Below are positions 1-8,926 of a DNA stretch of 64,000 nucleotides, piece by piece. A program made the position numbers and the translations under genes. Origin of the DNA: AC-32 sp035518635 (lineage in GTDB: Bacteria; Actinomycetota; Thermoleophilia; Gaiellales; Gaiellaceae); contig DATIXI010000011.1 of the NCBI GenBank assembly GCA_035518635.1, forward strand, positions 62,001-126,000, given 5' to 3'. Under the pieces are notes generated by a model. That model was not told the DNA's origin and did no database searches. It saw nothing but the letters and a program-made list of their open reading frames with translations. Each line of letters opens with the position of its first letter. The first letter of the stretch is position 1.

Positions 1-2
1 TC

Positions 3-947
3 CGCATCGCGCGCGCCCAGACCGGCCGCGACACGATCGTGAAGATCTTCGGCTCCTACCACGGCCACCACGACTACGTGATGGTCTCGATCGGCGTCCC
101 GTACGACCAGATCGGCGACCGCGAGGACTACGCGTCGCTTCCGTACGGCGGCGGGATCCCGCAGGTCGTGGCCGACTTGACCGTGCCGGTGCCGTTCAAC
201 GACGCGGGCGCGATGGAGCGGCGGATCGAGCGGCTGTTCGACGAGGGCAGGCCGCCCGCCTGCGTGATCATGGAGCCGGCGATGATGAACCTCGGGGTCG
301 TCCTCCCCGAGCCCGGCTACCTCGAGGCCGTTCGTGAGCTGACGAAGCGTCTCGGCGTGCTGCTGATCTTCGACGAGGTGAAGACCGGCCTGTGCGTCGC
401 AGCCGGCGGCGCGACCGAGCGGTTCGGCGTGCAGCCCGACCTCGTGACGCTCGCGAAGGCGCTCGGCGGCGGCCTCTCGGCCGGGGCGATCGGCGGCACG
501 GAGGAGTCGTTCGAGATCGTCGAGACCGGCGGCGTCTACCAGGTCGGCACGTTCAACGGCAATCCGCTCGCGATGGCGGCCGCCCGGGCCAGCCTCGCCG
601 AGGTCCTGACGCCCGACGCCTACGATCTGCTCGACTCGCTCGAGGGCCGGCTGCTGCGCGGCTGCGAGGAGGTGATCGAGCGGCACGGGCTGCCCGGCTA
701 CGGCGTCGGGATCGGTGCGAAGGGCTGCGTCACGTTCGCGCCGGAGCCGATCGTCGACTACGAGTCGTTCAAGGCGCACCAGGACGTCGAGCTGACCGAT
801 CTCGCGTGGCTCTACAACATGAACCGCGGCATCTACATGACACCCGGCCGCGAGGAGGAGTGGACGCTGACCATCGCGCACACGCCCGAGGACTGCGACG
901 CCTTCGTGGCCGTGTTCGACGAGCTGGCCGCCGATCTGACCGCCTGA
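3..947 (+). CDS. Class-III (GSA aminomutase-like) aminotransferase, 5' end cut by window
   Basis: This is a PLP-dependent fold-type I aminotransferase of the glutamate-1-semialdehyde aminomutase-like group. The reading frame is open from base 3, so the N-terminus lies outside the window. Visible family marks are SYHGHHD early, the PLP-ring Asp in IFDEVKTG, and the Schiff-base Lys in TLAKALGGG, followed by GTFNGNPLAM. About 315 residues are present of the usual 420-450. No heme-pathway gene is nearby, so it could equally be another omega-aminotransferase of this group; the substrate cannot be read from the sequence. The next gene, rplY, has its own -10 box. Confidence 0.85.
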   Translation, partial: RIARAQTGRDTIVKIFGSYHGHHDYVMVSIGVPYDQIGDREDYASLPYGGGIPQVVADLTVPVPFNDAGAMERRIERLFDEGRPPACVIMEPAMMNLGVVLPEPGYLEAVRELTKRLGVLLIFDEVKTGLCVAAGGATERFGVQPDLVTLAKALGGGLSAGAIGGTEESFEIVETGGVYQVGTFNGNPLAMAAARASLAEVLTPDAYDLLDSLEGRLLRGCEEVIERHGLPGYGVGIGAKGCVTFAPEPIVDYESFKAHQDVELTDLAWLYNMNRGIYMTPGREEEWTLTIAHTPEDCDAFVAVFDELAADLTA

Positions 948-977
948 GCCGGCAGCAAGCCGGTTCGGGCTCTTGGC

Positions 978-983
978 TACACT
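978..983 (+). promoter_or_regulatory. -10 box of rplY
   Basis: TACACT lies 9 nt before the rplY ATG. It fits the TANNNT pattern seen repeatedly in this window and would give a leaderless or nearly leaderless mRNA. Confidence 0.45.
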
Positions 984-992
984 TCGGCGCCG

Positions 993-1727
993 ATGGCCGG
1001 GGAACGAGTGAAATTGCAGGTGCTGGACCGGGAGAGCCTCGGCTCGGCGGAGTCGCGTCGCCTTCGCAAGCAAGGGCTGATCCCAGGCGTGATCTACGGC
1101 GGCGGCGCGGAGCCTCGCGCGATCAGCGTCGACGAGCGCGTCCTCCGGCAGGCGCTCACGGGCGCCGGCGGCCTGCACGCGATCCTGGACGTCACGCTCG
1201 ACGGCCAGGGGACCGCGCGTCCCTCGATCCTCAAGTCGTACCAGCAGGATCCCGTGAAGGGAACGCTGACGCACGTCGACCTCCAGGAGGTCGACCTCAG
1301 GAGACCGATCCAGGCGCGCGTCGTCGTGGAGCTCGTCGGCGAGTCGATCGGCGTGACCGAGGGCGGAGTGCTCTCGCAGGTCAACCGCGAGATCACCGTC
1401 GAGGCGCTGCCGCTCGAGATCCCCGACCACCTCGAGCTCGACGTGAGCGGGATGGCGATCGGCGACACGCTCCGGCTCTCGGACCTGGCCGCAAAGGAGG
1501 GCGTCAGGTTCCTCGACGACCCCGCCGAGACCGTGCTCGCGACGGTGACGATGCCGACCAAGTTCGTCGAGCCCGAGGTCGAGGTCGAGGGCGAGGAGCT
1601 CGAGGAAGGCGAGCTGCCCGAGGGCGAGGAGGCTCCCGAGGGCGAAGCGGAAGCGCCCGCCGAGGGAGCTGCCGAGGAGGGTGCCGCCGAGTCCGAGGGC
1701 GGCGAGCAAGAAACCACCGAGGCCTAG
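993..1727 (+). CDS. rplY: 50S ribosomal protein L25/TL5 (CTC family)
   Basis: This is the 5S-rRNA-binding ribosomal protein L25 in its long TL5/CTC form. The N-terminal L25 domain starts with LQVLDRESLGSAESRRLRKQ and has the family GVIYGGG loop. It is followed by the beta-rich TL5 C-terminal domain. The last 50 residues are a Glu-rich, low-complexity acidic tail, longer than in most homologues. The ATG at 993 is chosen because it begins the conserved domain and follows a -10 box by 9 nt. The stop codon abuts the pth start with no gap, so the two are probably translationally coupled. The rplY-pth pair is a common bacterial arrangement. Confidence 0.93.
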   Translation: MAGERVKLQVLDRESLGSAESRRLRKQGLIPGVIYGGGAEPRAISVDERVLRQALTGAGGLHAILDVTLDGQGTARPSILKSYQQDPVKGTLTHVDLQEVDLRRPIQARVVVELVGESIGVTEGGVLSQVNREITVEALPLEIPDHLELDVSGMAIGDTLRLSDLAAKEGVRFLDDPAETVLATVTMPTKFVEPEVEVEGEELEEGELPEGEEAPEGEAEAPAEGAAEEGAAESEGGEQETTEA

Positions 1728-2321
1728 GTGCGCCTCTTCCGTCGGGGCGAGAAGGCCTCGACGCTGGACCTGCTGGTCACCGGGCTCGGCAACCCGGGCC
1801 GCGAGTACGAGCGAACCCGACACAACGCGGGCTGGCTGGTCGTGGACGAGCTGGCGCGGCGGCACGACGGCTCGTGGCGCTCGAAGTTCTCCGGCTTGCT
1901 GGCGGAGATCCGGCTCGACGGTTCGCGACTCGCGCTGCTGAAGCCCGAGACCTACATGAACGAGTCCGGCCGGTCGGTCGCCGCGGCGGCGCGGTTCTTC
2001 AAGGTCGAGCCTGGCGCGCTGCTCGTGGTGCACGACGACGTCGACCTCGAGCCCGGCCGGCTTCAGGCGCGGCGAGGCGGCGGCCTGGCCGGGCACAACG
2101 GCCTGCGCTCGCTGGCCGACGCCCTCGGCTCGCAGGATTTCCTGCGCCTGCGGATCGGCGTGGGGAGGCCCGGCCGCGGCGACCCGCGCCCGGTCAGGGA
2201 CTGGGTGCTGTCGCCGTTCCCTCCCGAGGAGGACGTCGGCGCGCTCGTGACCCGGGCCGCCGATGCCGTCGAGGCCATCGTGCTCGAGGGCCTCGAGACG
2301 GCACAGGGGCGCTTCAACTAG
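1728..2321 (+). CDS. pth: Peptidyl-tRNA hydrolase
   Basis: Pth hydrolyses peptidyl-tRNA released from stalled ribosomes and so recycles the tRNA in the cytosol. The protein (197 aa, normal size) shows the family signatures: GLGNPGREYERTRHNAGW with the catalytic His of the HNAG motif near residue 35, KPETYMNESG, and HDDVDLEPGRLQ. It starts with GTG immediately after the rplY TAG. A short basic N-terminal extension (about 15 residues) precedes the core. Its context with rplY upstream and mfd downstream is conserved in many bacteria. Confidence 0.95.
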   Translation: MRLFRRGEKASTLDLLVTGLGNPGREYERTRHNAGWLVVDELARRHDGSWRSKFSGLLAEIRLDGSRLALLKPETYMNESGRSVAAAARFFKVEPGALLVVHDDVDLEPGRLQARRGGGLAGHNGLRSLADALGSQDFLRLRIGVGRPGRGDPRPVRDWVLSPFPPEEDVGALVTRAADAVEAIVLEGLETAQGRFN

Positions 2322-2362
2322 CGGGCTAGGATGAGGCGGCGGAACCGCGGGTTCCGTCGTTT

Positions 2363-5300
2363 GTGATGGACCTGACCGACACCGCCAGACCCGTCCTCCA
2401 CCCGCTCGTCGAGGAGTTGCTCGTGGACGAGCGGCTGACAGCGTTCGCGGAGGCGCTTCCGTCTGCCGCGCGGGTCTCCGAGCCGGCGCTGCCCCTGTTG
2501 CTCGCGGCGCTGTACGAGCACCTCGGGCGGGCGCTCGTCGTCCTGCTGCCCGAGGACGCGGACGCCCGGGACGCCTCGGAGGGGGCGCGCTGGTTCCTCG
2601 GCGGCGACCGGGTCGCCCTGCTGCCGAGCCGGGGCGTTCACTGGGGCTCGGGGCTCGAGCCGCCGCCGCATCTGGTCGGCGAGCGGGCCAGGGCGCTCGA
2701 CGTGCTCGCGGCGGGCGGCCTCGTCTGCGCGTCCGCCGCTGCTCTCGCCGAGGCGATGCCTCCGCCGGAGGCGCGCCCGGCGCCGCTCGCGCTCGCCCCG
2801 GGCGCCTCGCACGGGCTCGACGTGCTCGCCGAGCACTTCGCGCTCGCCGGCTACGAGCGGGTCGACCGCGTGCAGGAGCGCGGGCAGTTCGTCGTCCGCG
2901 GCGGCTTGCTCGACGTCTTTCCGACGACTGGGCGCGAGCCGCTGCGGGTCGAGCTCTTCGGGGACGAGATCGAGGCGATCCGCGCCTTCTCGCCGTTCAC
3001 GCAGCGCGCGCTGCACGAGGTCGAAGGCGCCGTGGTCTACCCGGCGGCCGAGCGCCGCCTCGACCTCGTCGAGCCATCCCTCCCGGACGAGGCCGAGGGA
3101 CTGTCCCCGGAACACGTCCCGAACGACCTGGTCCCGCCACTCGATCGTCCGCCCGATCTCGTCTGGCAGCCCGACGAGGTGCGCGAGGCCTGGACGGAGG
3201 ACTTCGGGGCGGACCCGGGACTTAGTAACAGTCTGTTACTTGGAAGCCTGGACGGCGCCGCGGAGCTCGAGCCGCTGCCGAAGGGACAGAAGCACGCGTT
3301 CGAGGCGCAGCGCCCCGCGATCGCCGCGCGTGGGCTCGCCGAGGCGGAGACAGAGCTCCTCGGCCTCCTGCGCGCCGGGAACCGCGTCGTCGTCGCGTTC
3401 CCGCACCGCGGCGAGGCATTGCGCACGGCCAACCTCCTTCGCCGCGTCGAGCCCCGGGTGCTCGAGCCGGGCGAGCCGCTTCCCGACGAGCCCGAGCTGC
3501 TCTTCGCCGTCTCGCCCGCGCGCCGCGGCTTCGTCTGGCGCGACCTCGGCCTCGTCCTGCTTCCCGACACGCAGGTCTTCCGCAAGCGCACGACCGGCCG
3601 GGCCGCGCCTCCCGGCCGCGCGCTGCAGAGCTTCGCCGACCTGCGCACGGGCGACTTCGTCGTCCACGAGGACCACGGCATCGGCCGGCTGCTCGGTTTC
3701 GAGACGAAGACCGTCGCCCAGGTCACGCGCGACTACCTGTTCGTCGGCTTCCGCGGCGACGACCGGCTCTACGTCCCGCACGAGCAGATCGGCAAGGTCT
3801 CGAAGTACATCGGCGCGGACGCGAGCGCCCCGGCGCTCAGCAAGCTCGGCGGCAAGGCCTGGCAGAACCTCAAGAACCGCGCGCGGACGAGCGTGCGCGA
3901 GCTCGCCGGCGAGCTGCTCGCCCTCTACGCGCGCCGCCAGCAGGCGGAGGGTGTCCCGTACGACCTCTCCGGCGACTGGCTCGAGCGGCTCGAGGCCGAG
4001 TTCCCGTATCGCGAGACCGAGGACCAGCGCACCGCGATCGAGGCCGTCAAGGAGGACCTCGAGGCGCCGAGGCCGATGGACCGCCTGGTCTGCGGTGACG
4101 TCGGTTTCGGCAAGACGGAGGTCGCCGTCCGCGCCGCGTTCGCGGTCGCCCTCAACGGGAAACAGACGCTGATGCTCGTGCCCACGACGGTGCTCGCCGA
4201 GCAGCACTGGAACACGTTCCGCGACCGCTACCGCGACTTCCCGGTGCGCGTCGAGATGATCAGCCGGTTCCGCAGCGCGAAGGAGCAGAAGCAGGTCGTC
4301 GCCGACTTCGCCGCGGGCAAGGTCGAGGTCCTGATCGGCACGCACCGCGTCCTGAGCCGCGACGTCATCCCCAAGGAGCTCGGCCTCGTGATCGTCGACG
4401 AGGAGCAGCGCTTCGGGGTGGCGCAGAAGGAGCTCCTCCGTGCGCTGCGCCTCGAGGTGGACGTGCTCTCGCTGACCGCGACGCCGATCCCGCGCACGCT
4501 GCACATGTCGCTCTCGGGCCTGCGTGACATCTCCGTGATCGAGACGCCGCCCGAGGGCCGCCGGCCGATCCGCACCTACGTCGGCGAGTACGACGACGAG
4601 CTCGTCAAGGCGGCGCTCGAGCGCGAGCGGGAGCGCGAGGGCCAGGGCTTCTACCTGCACAACCGCGTCGAGACGATCGACGAGGCGGCGGAGAAGATCC
4701 GGCAGCTGTGCCCGGGCCTGCGCGTGCTCGTCGCCCACGGGCAGATGCGCGAGCGGGAGCTCGAGGAGCGGATGCACTCGTTCCTGCGCGGCGATGCGGA
4801 CGTGCTCGTCTCGACGACGATCATCGAGTCCGGGCTCGACATCCCGCAGGCGAACACGCTGATCGTCGAGCGGGCCGACGCGCTCGGCCTCGCCCAGCTC
4901 TACCAGATCCGCGGGCGCGTGGGCCGATCCGACGTGCTCGCGCACGCGTATCTCTTCTATCCGGACTCCCGTGAGCTCACCTCTGAAGCACGTGCGCGCC
5001 TCGCGACGCTCGCCGACCACACCGAGCTCGGTGCGGGCTTCGCGATCGCGATGCGCGACCTCGAGATCCGCGGTGCCGGCGACCTGCTCGGCGCCGAGCA
5101 GTCCGGGCACGTGGCTGCGCTCGGCTTCGAGCTGTACGTCGAGCTGCTCGCGGAGGCGGTCGCCGAGCTCTCCGGCGAGCGGCGGCCGGCCACACGCCCG
5201 GTGCGGGTCGAGGCGAGCGTCGACGCCTACGTGCCGGCGGCCTACATCGAGGCGGAAGCGTTGAAGATCGACCTCCACCGCCGCCTCGCACTCAGCGAGT

Positions 5301-5620
5301 CCGACGACGAGCTGCGCGAGCTGCTCGCAGCCACCGAGGATCGCTATGGCCCGCTTCCGGAGCCGGTCGAGAACCTGTTCTCGATCCAGGAGGCGAAGGT
5401 GAAGCTCGCCCAGCTGGGAGCCGACTACCTCGTCTTCAAGGGCGGCCGGGCGACGATCGGGCCGCTCGAGCTGGCCTCCGGAGAGTTGCGCGCACTGCGT
5501 GGAGACGTCGAGACAGCTGTCTACACGACCGCACGCAGGGAAGTCTCCGTCCGCGACGAAGAATTTTCCGGAGCCCTGCGACTGGTGGATGCTATACTCG
5601 GAGCGCGTCGGGCAGCATGA
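2363..5620 (+). CDS. mfd: Transcription-repair coupling factor Mfd
   Basis: Mfd displaces RNA polymerase stalled at DNA lesions and recruits the UvrABC system. The 1085-residue protein has the expected order: a UvrB-like N-terminal region, the CarD-like RNAP-interaction domain (around DFVVHEDHGIGRLLGFE), then the SF2 translocase with Walker A GDVGFGKTE, DEEQRF and SLTATPIPRTL, and a C-terminal TRCF domain. GTG 2363 and ATG 2366 are both possible starts. Two palindromic repeats (3095-3120 and 3224-3240) lie within the coding sequence, in the linker between the UvrB-like part and the CarD-like domain, and are read through in frame. The final ATGA overlaps a possible start of the next gene. Confidence 0.95.
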   Translation: MMDLTDTARPVLHPLVEELLVDERLTAFAEALPSAARVSEPALPLLLAALYEHLGRALVVLLPEDADARDASEGARWFLGGDRVALLPSRGVHWGSGLEPPPHLVGERARALDVLAAGGLVCASAAALAEAMPPPEARPAPLALAPGASHGLDVLAEHFALAGYERVDRVQERGQFVVRGGLLDVFPTTGREPLRVELFGDEIEAIRAFSPFTQRALHEVEGAVVYPAAERRLDLVEPSLPDEAEGLSPEHVPNDLVPPLDRPPDLVWQPDEVREAWTEDFGADPGLSNSLLLGSLDGAAELEPLPKGQKHAFEAQRPAIAARGLAEAETELLGLLRAGNRVVVAFPHRGEALRTANLLRRVEPRVLEPGEPLPDEPELLFAVSPARRGFVWRDLGLVLLPDTQVFRKRTTGRAAPPGRALQSFADLRTGDFVVHEDHGIGRLLGFETKTVAQVTRDYLFVGFRGDDRLYVPHEQIGKVSKYIGADASAPALSKLGGKAWQNLKNRARTSVRELAGELLALYARRQQAEGVPYDLSGDWLERLEAEFPYRETEDQRTAIEAVKEDLEAPRPMDRLVCGDVGFGKTEVAVRAAFAVALNGKQTLMLVPTTVLAEQHWNTFRDRYRDFPVRVEMISRFRSAKEQKQVVADFAAGKVEVLIGTHRVLSRDVIPKELGLVIVDEEQRFGVAQKELLRALRLEVDVLSLTATPIPRTLHMSLSGLRDISVIETPPEGRRPIRTYVGEYDDELVKAALEREREREGQGFYLHNRVETIDEAAEKIRQLCPGLRVLVAHGQMRERELEERMHSFLRGDADVLVSTTIIESGLDIPQANTLIVERADALGLAQLYQIRGRVGRSDVLAHAYLFYPDSRELTSEARARLATLADHTELGAGFAIAMRDLEIRGAGDLLGAEQSGHVAALGFELYVELLAEAVAELSGERRPATRPVRVEASVDAYVPAAYIEAEALKIDLHRRLALSESDDELRELLAATEDRYGPLPEPVENLFSIQEAKVKLAQLGADYLVFKGGRATIGPLELASGELRALRGDVETAVYTTARREVSVRDEEFSGALRLVDAILGARRAA
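3095..3120 (+). repeat. GGGACAGTCCC-type palindromic repeat, copy 1 (inside mfd)
   Basis: A copy of a repeat whose core reads CCGGGGACAGTCCCTCGG on the minus strand. Further copies lie at 20579, 30153 and 34131. Here it is read in frame as part of the mfd linker. Confidence 0.6.
3224..3240. repeat. 17-bp perfect palindrome inside mfd
   Basis: AGTAACAG-T-CTGTTACT is a perfect inverted repeat. It is strikingly AT-rich against its surroundings and lies in frame in the mfd linker, where it encodes a short Ser/Leu/Asn-rich stretch. No second copy was seen in the window. Confidence 0.6.
5593..5598 (+). promoter_or_regulatory. Extended -10 promoter for the PpiC lipoprotein gene
   Basis: TGC-TATACT near the 3' end of mfd is an almost ideal extended -10 element, 18 nt before ATG 5617. 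It suggests that the lipoprotein gene can be transcribed independently of mfd. Confidence 0.5.
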
Positions 5621-6729
5621 GGGAAATGCCTGCTCCTGGCGCTTTTTGCATGACGCGAATACTTCTAGTTTTCTTCGGGGTCGGTCTTCTCCTGACGGTA
5701 TCCGCTTGTGGCGGCGGTGGGCCGCGCAGCGTGCCGAGCAGCGACGTGGCCGTTGTCGGCGACGGGACGGTCTCGAAGTCCCAGTGGGACGCCGTGCTCG
5801 ACCTCACGAAGAACACGTACAAGCAGGCTCACCGTCCCTTCCCGGGGCCAGGGACGGCGAAGCTGGCAGAGCTGCGCTCGCAGGTGACGAACTTCCTGGT
5901 CCTCAACTCGGAGTACGAGCAGGAGGCAAAGAAGCTCGGCATCACGGTCAGCGACAAGGAAGTCTCGGACCGGATCGACCAGTACAAGCAGCAGGTCTAC
6001 GGGGCGCAGCCCGGCCAGAAGCAGCCGACGCAGAAGCAGCTCGACCAGCGTTATCAGCAGGCGCTCAAGCAGCAGGGCTGGACCGACGACTGGCTCCGGT
6101 TCGCCTACAGGCTCGACATCCTGCGCAGCCGCCTGCAGAGCAAGGTGACCGGAAACGTGAAGGTCTCGGACAGCCAGATCAAGTCCTACTACGAGAAGAA
6201 CAAGGCGCAGTACACGACCCCGGCGCAGCCCGAGAGCCGCCAGGTCAGGCACATCCTGGTGAAGACCAAGGCGAAGGCCGACCAGCTCTACGCGCAGCTC
6301 CAGAAGAACCCCGGGAAGTTCGCGGCGTTCGCGAAGAAGTACTCGATCGACACCGGCTCGGGCGCCGCCGGCGGCGTGCTGCCCGGCGGCGCGCTCAAGG
6401 GTCGCCTCGTGAAGCCGTTCGAGAAGGTCGCGTTCTCGATCCCCGCCAACGAGATCTCGAAGCCCGTCCACACGCAGTACGGCTGGCACATCATCGAGGC
6501 GCTCGGCCCGATCAAGCCCGCGCAGCCGGCGAAGCAGACGCCGCTCGCGCAGGTGAAGGAGGCGATCAGGCAGATCCTCCTCCAGAACGACCGCAGCAAG
6601 GCCGCGGGCGATTGGCAGAAGAAGACGATCAAGGACTACTGCAAGAAGATCGCCTACGCGCCGGGCTACACGCCAGCGCCGGGCACCGATCCCTGCAAGC
6701 CACAGTCGACGACGACCTCCGGCCAGTAG
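5617..6729 (+). CDS. PpiC-type peptidyl-prolyl isomerase lipoprotein (PrsA/SurA-like foldase)
   Basis: A secreted foldase that would assist folding of exported proteins at the outer face of the membrane. A hydrophobic signal segment ends in the lipobox LTVSAC followed by a glycine run, so it should be a lipoprotein. A SurA-like N-terminal helical region follows, then a rotamase (PpiC) domain containing RQVRHILVKTKAKA, a GTGSGAAGGVLPGG-like loop and QYGWHIIEALG. ATG 5617 overlaps the mfd stop (ATGA). An internal ATG at 5650 gives a more typical signal-peptide length, so the start is uncertain by 11 residues. A charged Lys/Gln-rich middle part is typical of PrsA-like proteins. Confidence 0.85.
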   Translation: MREMPAPGAFCMTRILLVFFGVGLLLTVSACGGGGPRSVPSSDVAVVGDGTVSKSQWDAVLDLTKNTYKQAHRPFPGPGTAKLAELRSQVTNFLVLNSEYEQEAKKLGITVSDKEVSDRIDQYKQQVYGAQPGQKQPTQKQLDQRYQQALKQQGWTDDWLRFAYRLDILRSRLQSKVTGNVKVSDSQIKSYYEKNKAQYTTPAQPESRQVRHILVKTKAKADQLYAQLQKNPGKFAAFAKKYSIDTGSGAAGGVLPGGALKGRLVKPFEKVAFSIPANEISKPVHTQYGWHIIEALGPIKPAQPAKQTPLAQVKEAIRQILLQNDRSKAAGDWQKKTIKDYCKKIAYAPGYTPAPGTDPCKPQSTTTSGQ

Positions 6730-6740
6730 CACCGTGGCGA

Positions 6741-6826
6741 TCTAAGGCGTCGCTTGCGATGCCGACTCCAAGGACACGCGAGCGTCGCTCGCGTGTCCGT
6801 CTGATATGACCGGTCGATCAACACGG
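6741..6826 (+). repeat. ~85-bp double-hairpin intergenic repeat, copy A
   Basis: Nearly fills the gap between the PpiC and mazG genes. It has a first hairpin (6746-6763, GGCGTCG-loop-CGATGCC), a second hairpin with 13-bp perfect arms (6772-6798, GGACACGCGAGCG and its complement) and an ACCGGT-centred palindrome near 6810. Copy B lies at 20126-20206 in the opposite orientation with the same three parts. Confidence 0.75.
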
Positions 6827-6840
6827 ATCGAACACGCACG

Positions 6841-7629
6841 ATGCTGAGTGCGCTGCTGGAGCTGCAGCAGCTGACCGAGCGGCTCCGGCGCGACTGCCCG
6901 TGGGACCGCGAGCAGACCGCGCGCACGATCGTCCCGCACACGGTCGAGGAGGCCTACGAGGTCGCCGACGCCGCGCTCGCCGACGATCGGGAGAAGCTGC
7001 TCGACGAGCTTGGTGACCTGCTGTTCCAGGTCTACTTCCTCGCGCTCCTGCTCGAGGAAGAGGGAGCCGGCGACCTGGAGCAGGTCGCGCGCAACGTTCA
7101 CGAGAAGCTGGTCCGGCGCCACCCGCACGTCTTCGGTGATGTCGAGGCGCGCACGGCCGGGCGGGTCCGCGCGAACTGGGAGCGGATCAAGTCCGACGAG
7201 GAGGGCCGCGAAGGGATCTTCCACCACGTGCCCGAGGGGCTGCCGGCCCTCCTGTACGCGCGAAAGGTGCAACGCCGCGCGGCGGCGGTCGGCTTCGAGT
7301 ACCCGGACACGGCCGGTGCGCTCGCCGATCTCGAGGACGAGCTCCGCGAGTTGACGGAGGCGCTCGCCGAGGCGGGCGAGCCTGCCCCCGAGGTCGAGCC
7401 TGACCCGCACGTGTCCGAGGAGGTCGGCGACGTGCTCTTCGCCGCGGTCAACGTCGCGCGGCGCCTCAACGTCGACCCCGAGCTGACCCTGCGGCGGACG
7501 AGCGGCCGCTTCGTCGAGCGGGTCGAGCAAGCGGAGCAGCTCGCCGGGGCCGAGGGCAAGGACTTCGCGCGGCTCGGGCTCGAGGAGCAGGACGCCTACT
7601 ACGACCGCGCCAAGGAGGTACTGCGCTGA
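6841..7629 (+). CDS. mazG: MazG nucleoside triphosphate pyrophosphohydrolase
   Basis: MazG hydrolyses (d)NTPs to monophosphate and pyrophosphate, a house-cleaning role in the cytosol. The 262-residue length equals the two-domain enterobacterial type. The first MazG domain has CPWDREQT, HTVEEAYEV and ELGDLLFQV, which carry the Mg-binding acidic residues. The second domain has EVGDVLFAAVN. ATG 6841 is the only suitable start. The stop overlaps the enolase start in the tetranucleotide CTGA, so mazG and eno are probably coupled. The mazG-eno-pyk-ftsB-DUF501 order is familiar from Actinobacteria. Confidence 0.92.
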   Translation: MLSALLELQQLTERLRRDCPWDREQTARTIVPHTVEEAYEVADAALADDREKLLDELGDLLFQVYFLALLLEEEGAGDLEQVARNVHEKLVRRHPHVFGDVEARTAGRVRANWERIKSDEEGREGIFHHVPEGLPALLYARKVQRRAAAVGFEYPDTAGALADLEDELRELTEALAEAGEPAPEVEPDPHVSEEVGDVLFAAVNVARRLNVDPELTLRRTSGRFVERVEQAEQLAGAEGKDFARLGLEEQDAYYDRAKEVLR

Positions 7630-8900
7630 GCGCGATCGCCGACGTCCGCGGGCGCTGGATCCTCGACTCGCGCGGGAACCCGACCGTCGAGGTCGACGTC
7701 CTGCTGGAGTCGGGCGCGTCCGGGCGGGCTGCGGTGCCCTCGGGCGCGTCGACGGGCGTCCACGAGGCGCTCGAGCTCCGTGACGGAGGTGGCGCGTGGG
7801 GAGGCAAGGGCGTCGACCGCGCCGTCGAGAACGTCAACGGCGAGATCGCGGCCGCCGTACGGGGGCTCGACGCTGCCGACCAAAGGGCGCTCGACGAGCG
7901 GCTGATCGAGCTCGACGGGACCCCGAACAAGGGCAGGCTCGGCGCGAACGCCGTGCTCGGCGTCTCGCTCGCGTCGGCGAAGGCAGCTGCCGCGGAGGAA
8001 GGGGTCTCGCTCTTCCGCCATCTCGGCGGCCACGACGGCCGGACGCTGCCGGTCCCGCTGATGAACGTGATCAACGGCGGCGTTCACGCCCAGAACTCGA
8101 TCGATCTGCAGGAGTTCATGCTCGTGCCCGCCGGCGCGGAGACGTTCTCCGAGGCGCTGCGAATCGGCTCCGAGGTCTTTCACGCGCTCGGCGCGCTGCT
8201 GCACGAGCGCGGCTTCTCGACAGGCGTTGGCGACGAGGGCGGCTTCGCGCCCGACCTCGGCTCGAGCGAGGAGGCGATCGAGGTCCTGCTTGAGGCCGCC
8301 GAGCGTGCGGGCCATCGGGAGCGGATCGCCGTCGCGCTCGACCCCGCCGCGACCGAGCTCTACGAGGACGGCCGCTACCGCTTCGAGGGCCGCGACGAGG
8401 ACGGCGAGGGAATGGTCGTCTACCTCGCGGGCCTGGCCGAGCGGTTCCCGATCGTCTCGATCGAGGACGGCCTCGCCGAGGACGACTGGGACACGTGGCG
8501 GGCGCTGACGGAGCGGCTGGGCGGGACGATCCAGCTCATCGGCGACGACATCTTCGTCACGAGCCTCGAACGACTCCAGCGCGGGATCGACGAGGGCGTC
8601 GGCAACGCGATCCTCGTCAAGGTGAACCAGATCGGGACCCTGACCGAGTCGCTCGACGTGATCGCGCTCGCACAGGCGAGCGGCTACGGCGTCGTCGTGT
8701 CCCATCGCTCCGGCGAGACGGAGGACACGACGATCTCCGACCTCGCCGTCGCCACGAACGCCGGCCAGATCAAGACCGGCTCGCTCTCCAGGACCGATCG
8801 CACGTCGAAGTACAACCAGCTCCTTCGCATCGAGGAGGAGCTCGGCGACCGCGCGGTGTACCCGGGGTGGGACGTGTTCGCCCGCACGGGTTCTCGGTAG
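7626..8900 (+). CDS. eno: Enolase (probable CTG start)
   Basis: Enolase converts 2-phosphoglycerate to phosphoenolpyruvate in glycolysis. The family N-terminus (IADVRGRWILDSRGNPTVEV) is present in full, but no ATG, GTG or TTG stands before it. A CTG at 7626 lies 7 nt after a strong Shine-Dalgarno (AAGGAGG, 7612-7618) and overlaps the mazG stop as CTGA. This gives 424 residues, the normal length. Catalytic and metal sites are visible in GVGDEGGFAPDL, SIEDGLAEDDW, GDDIFVT, LVKVNQIGTLTE and VVSHRSGETEDT. The next gene, pyk, takes the product forward. Confidence 0.95.
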   Translation: MSAIADVRGRWILDSRGNPTVEVDVLLESGASGRAAVPSGASTGVHEALELRDGGGAWGGKGVDRAVENVNGEIAAAVRGLDAADQRALDERLIELDGTPNKGRLGANAVLGVSLASAKAAAAEEGVSLFRHLGGHDGRTLPVPLMNVINGGVHAQNSIDLQEFMLVPAGAETFSEALRIGSEVFHALGALLHERGFSTGVGDEGGFAPDLGSSEEAIEVLLEAAERAGHRERIAVALDPAATELYEDGRYRFEGRDEDGEGMVVYLAGLAERFPIVSIEDGLAEDDWDTWRALTERLGGTIQLIGDDIFVTSLERLQRGIDEGVGNAILVKVNQIGTLTESLDVIALAQASGYGVVVSHRSGETEDTTISDLAVATNAGQIKTGSLSRTDRTSKYNQLLRIEEELGDRAVYPGWDVFARTGSR

Positions 8901-8913
8901 CTGACGGGCGAGC

Positions 8914-8919
8914 TAACCT
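8914..8919 (+). promoter_or_regulatory. -10 box of pyk
   Basis: TAACCT 7 nt before GTG 8927. This predicts a leaderless pyk transcript and supports the GTG as start. Confidence 0.45.
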
Positions 8920-8926
8920 CACGGAT

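Noticed and set aside
4209..4218. GAACACGTTC in mfd as a second LexA box
   Set aside because: The half-sites are 2 nt apart instead of 4 and it lies inside a coding gene.
3236..5278. Long minus-strand open frame antisense to mfd
   Set aside because: No family motifs, biased composition, fully overlapped by the clearly real mfd.
5835..5862. A CCGTCCCT...AGGGACGG palindrome in the PpiC gene as a further repeat copy
   Set aside because: The centre does not match the CCGGGGACAGTCCC core; similarity is limited to GGGAC arms.
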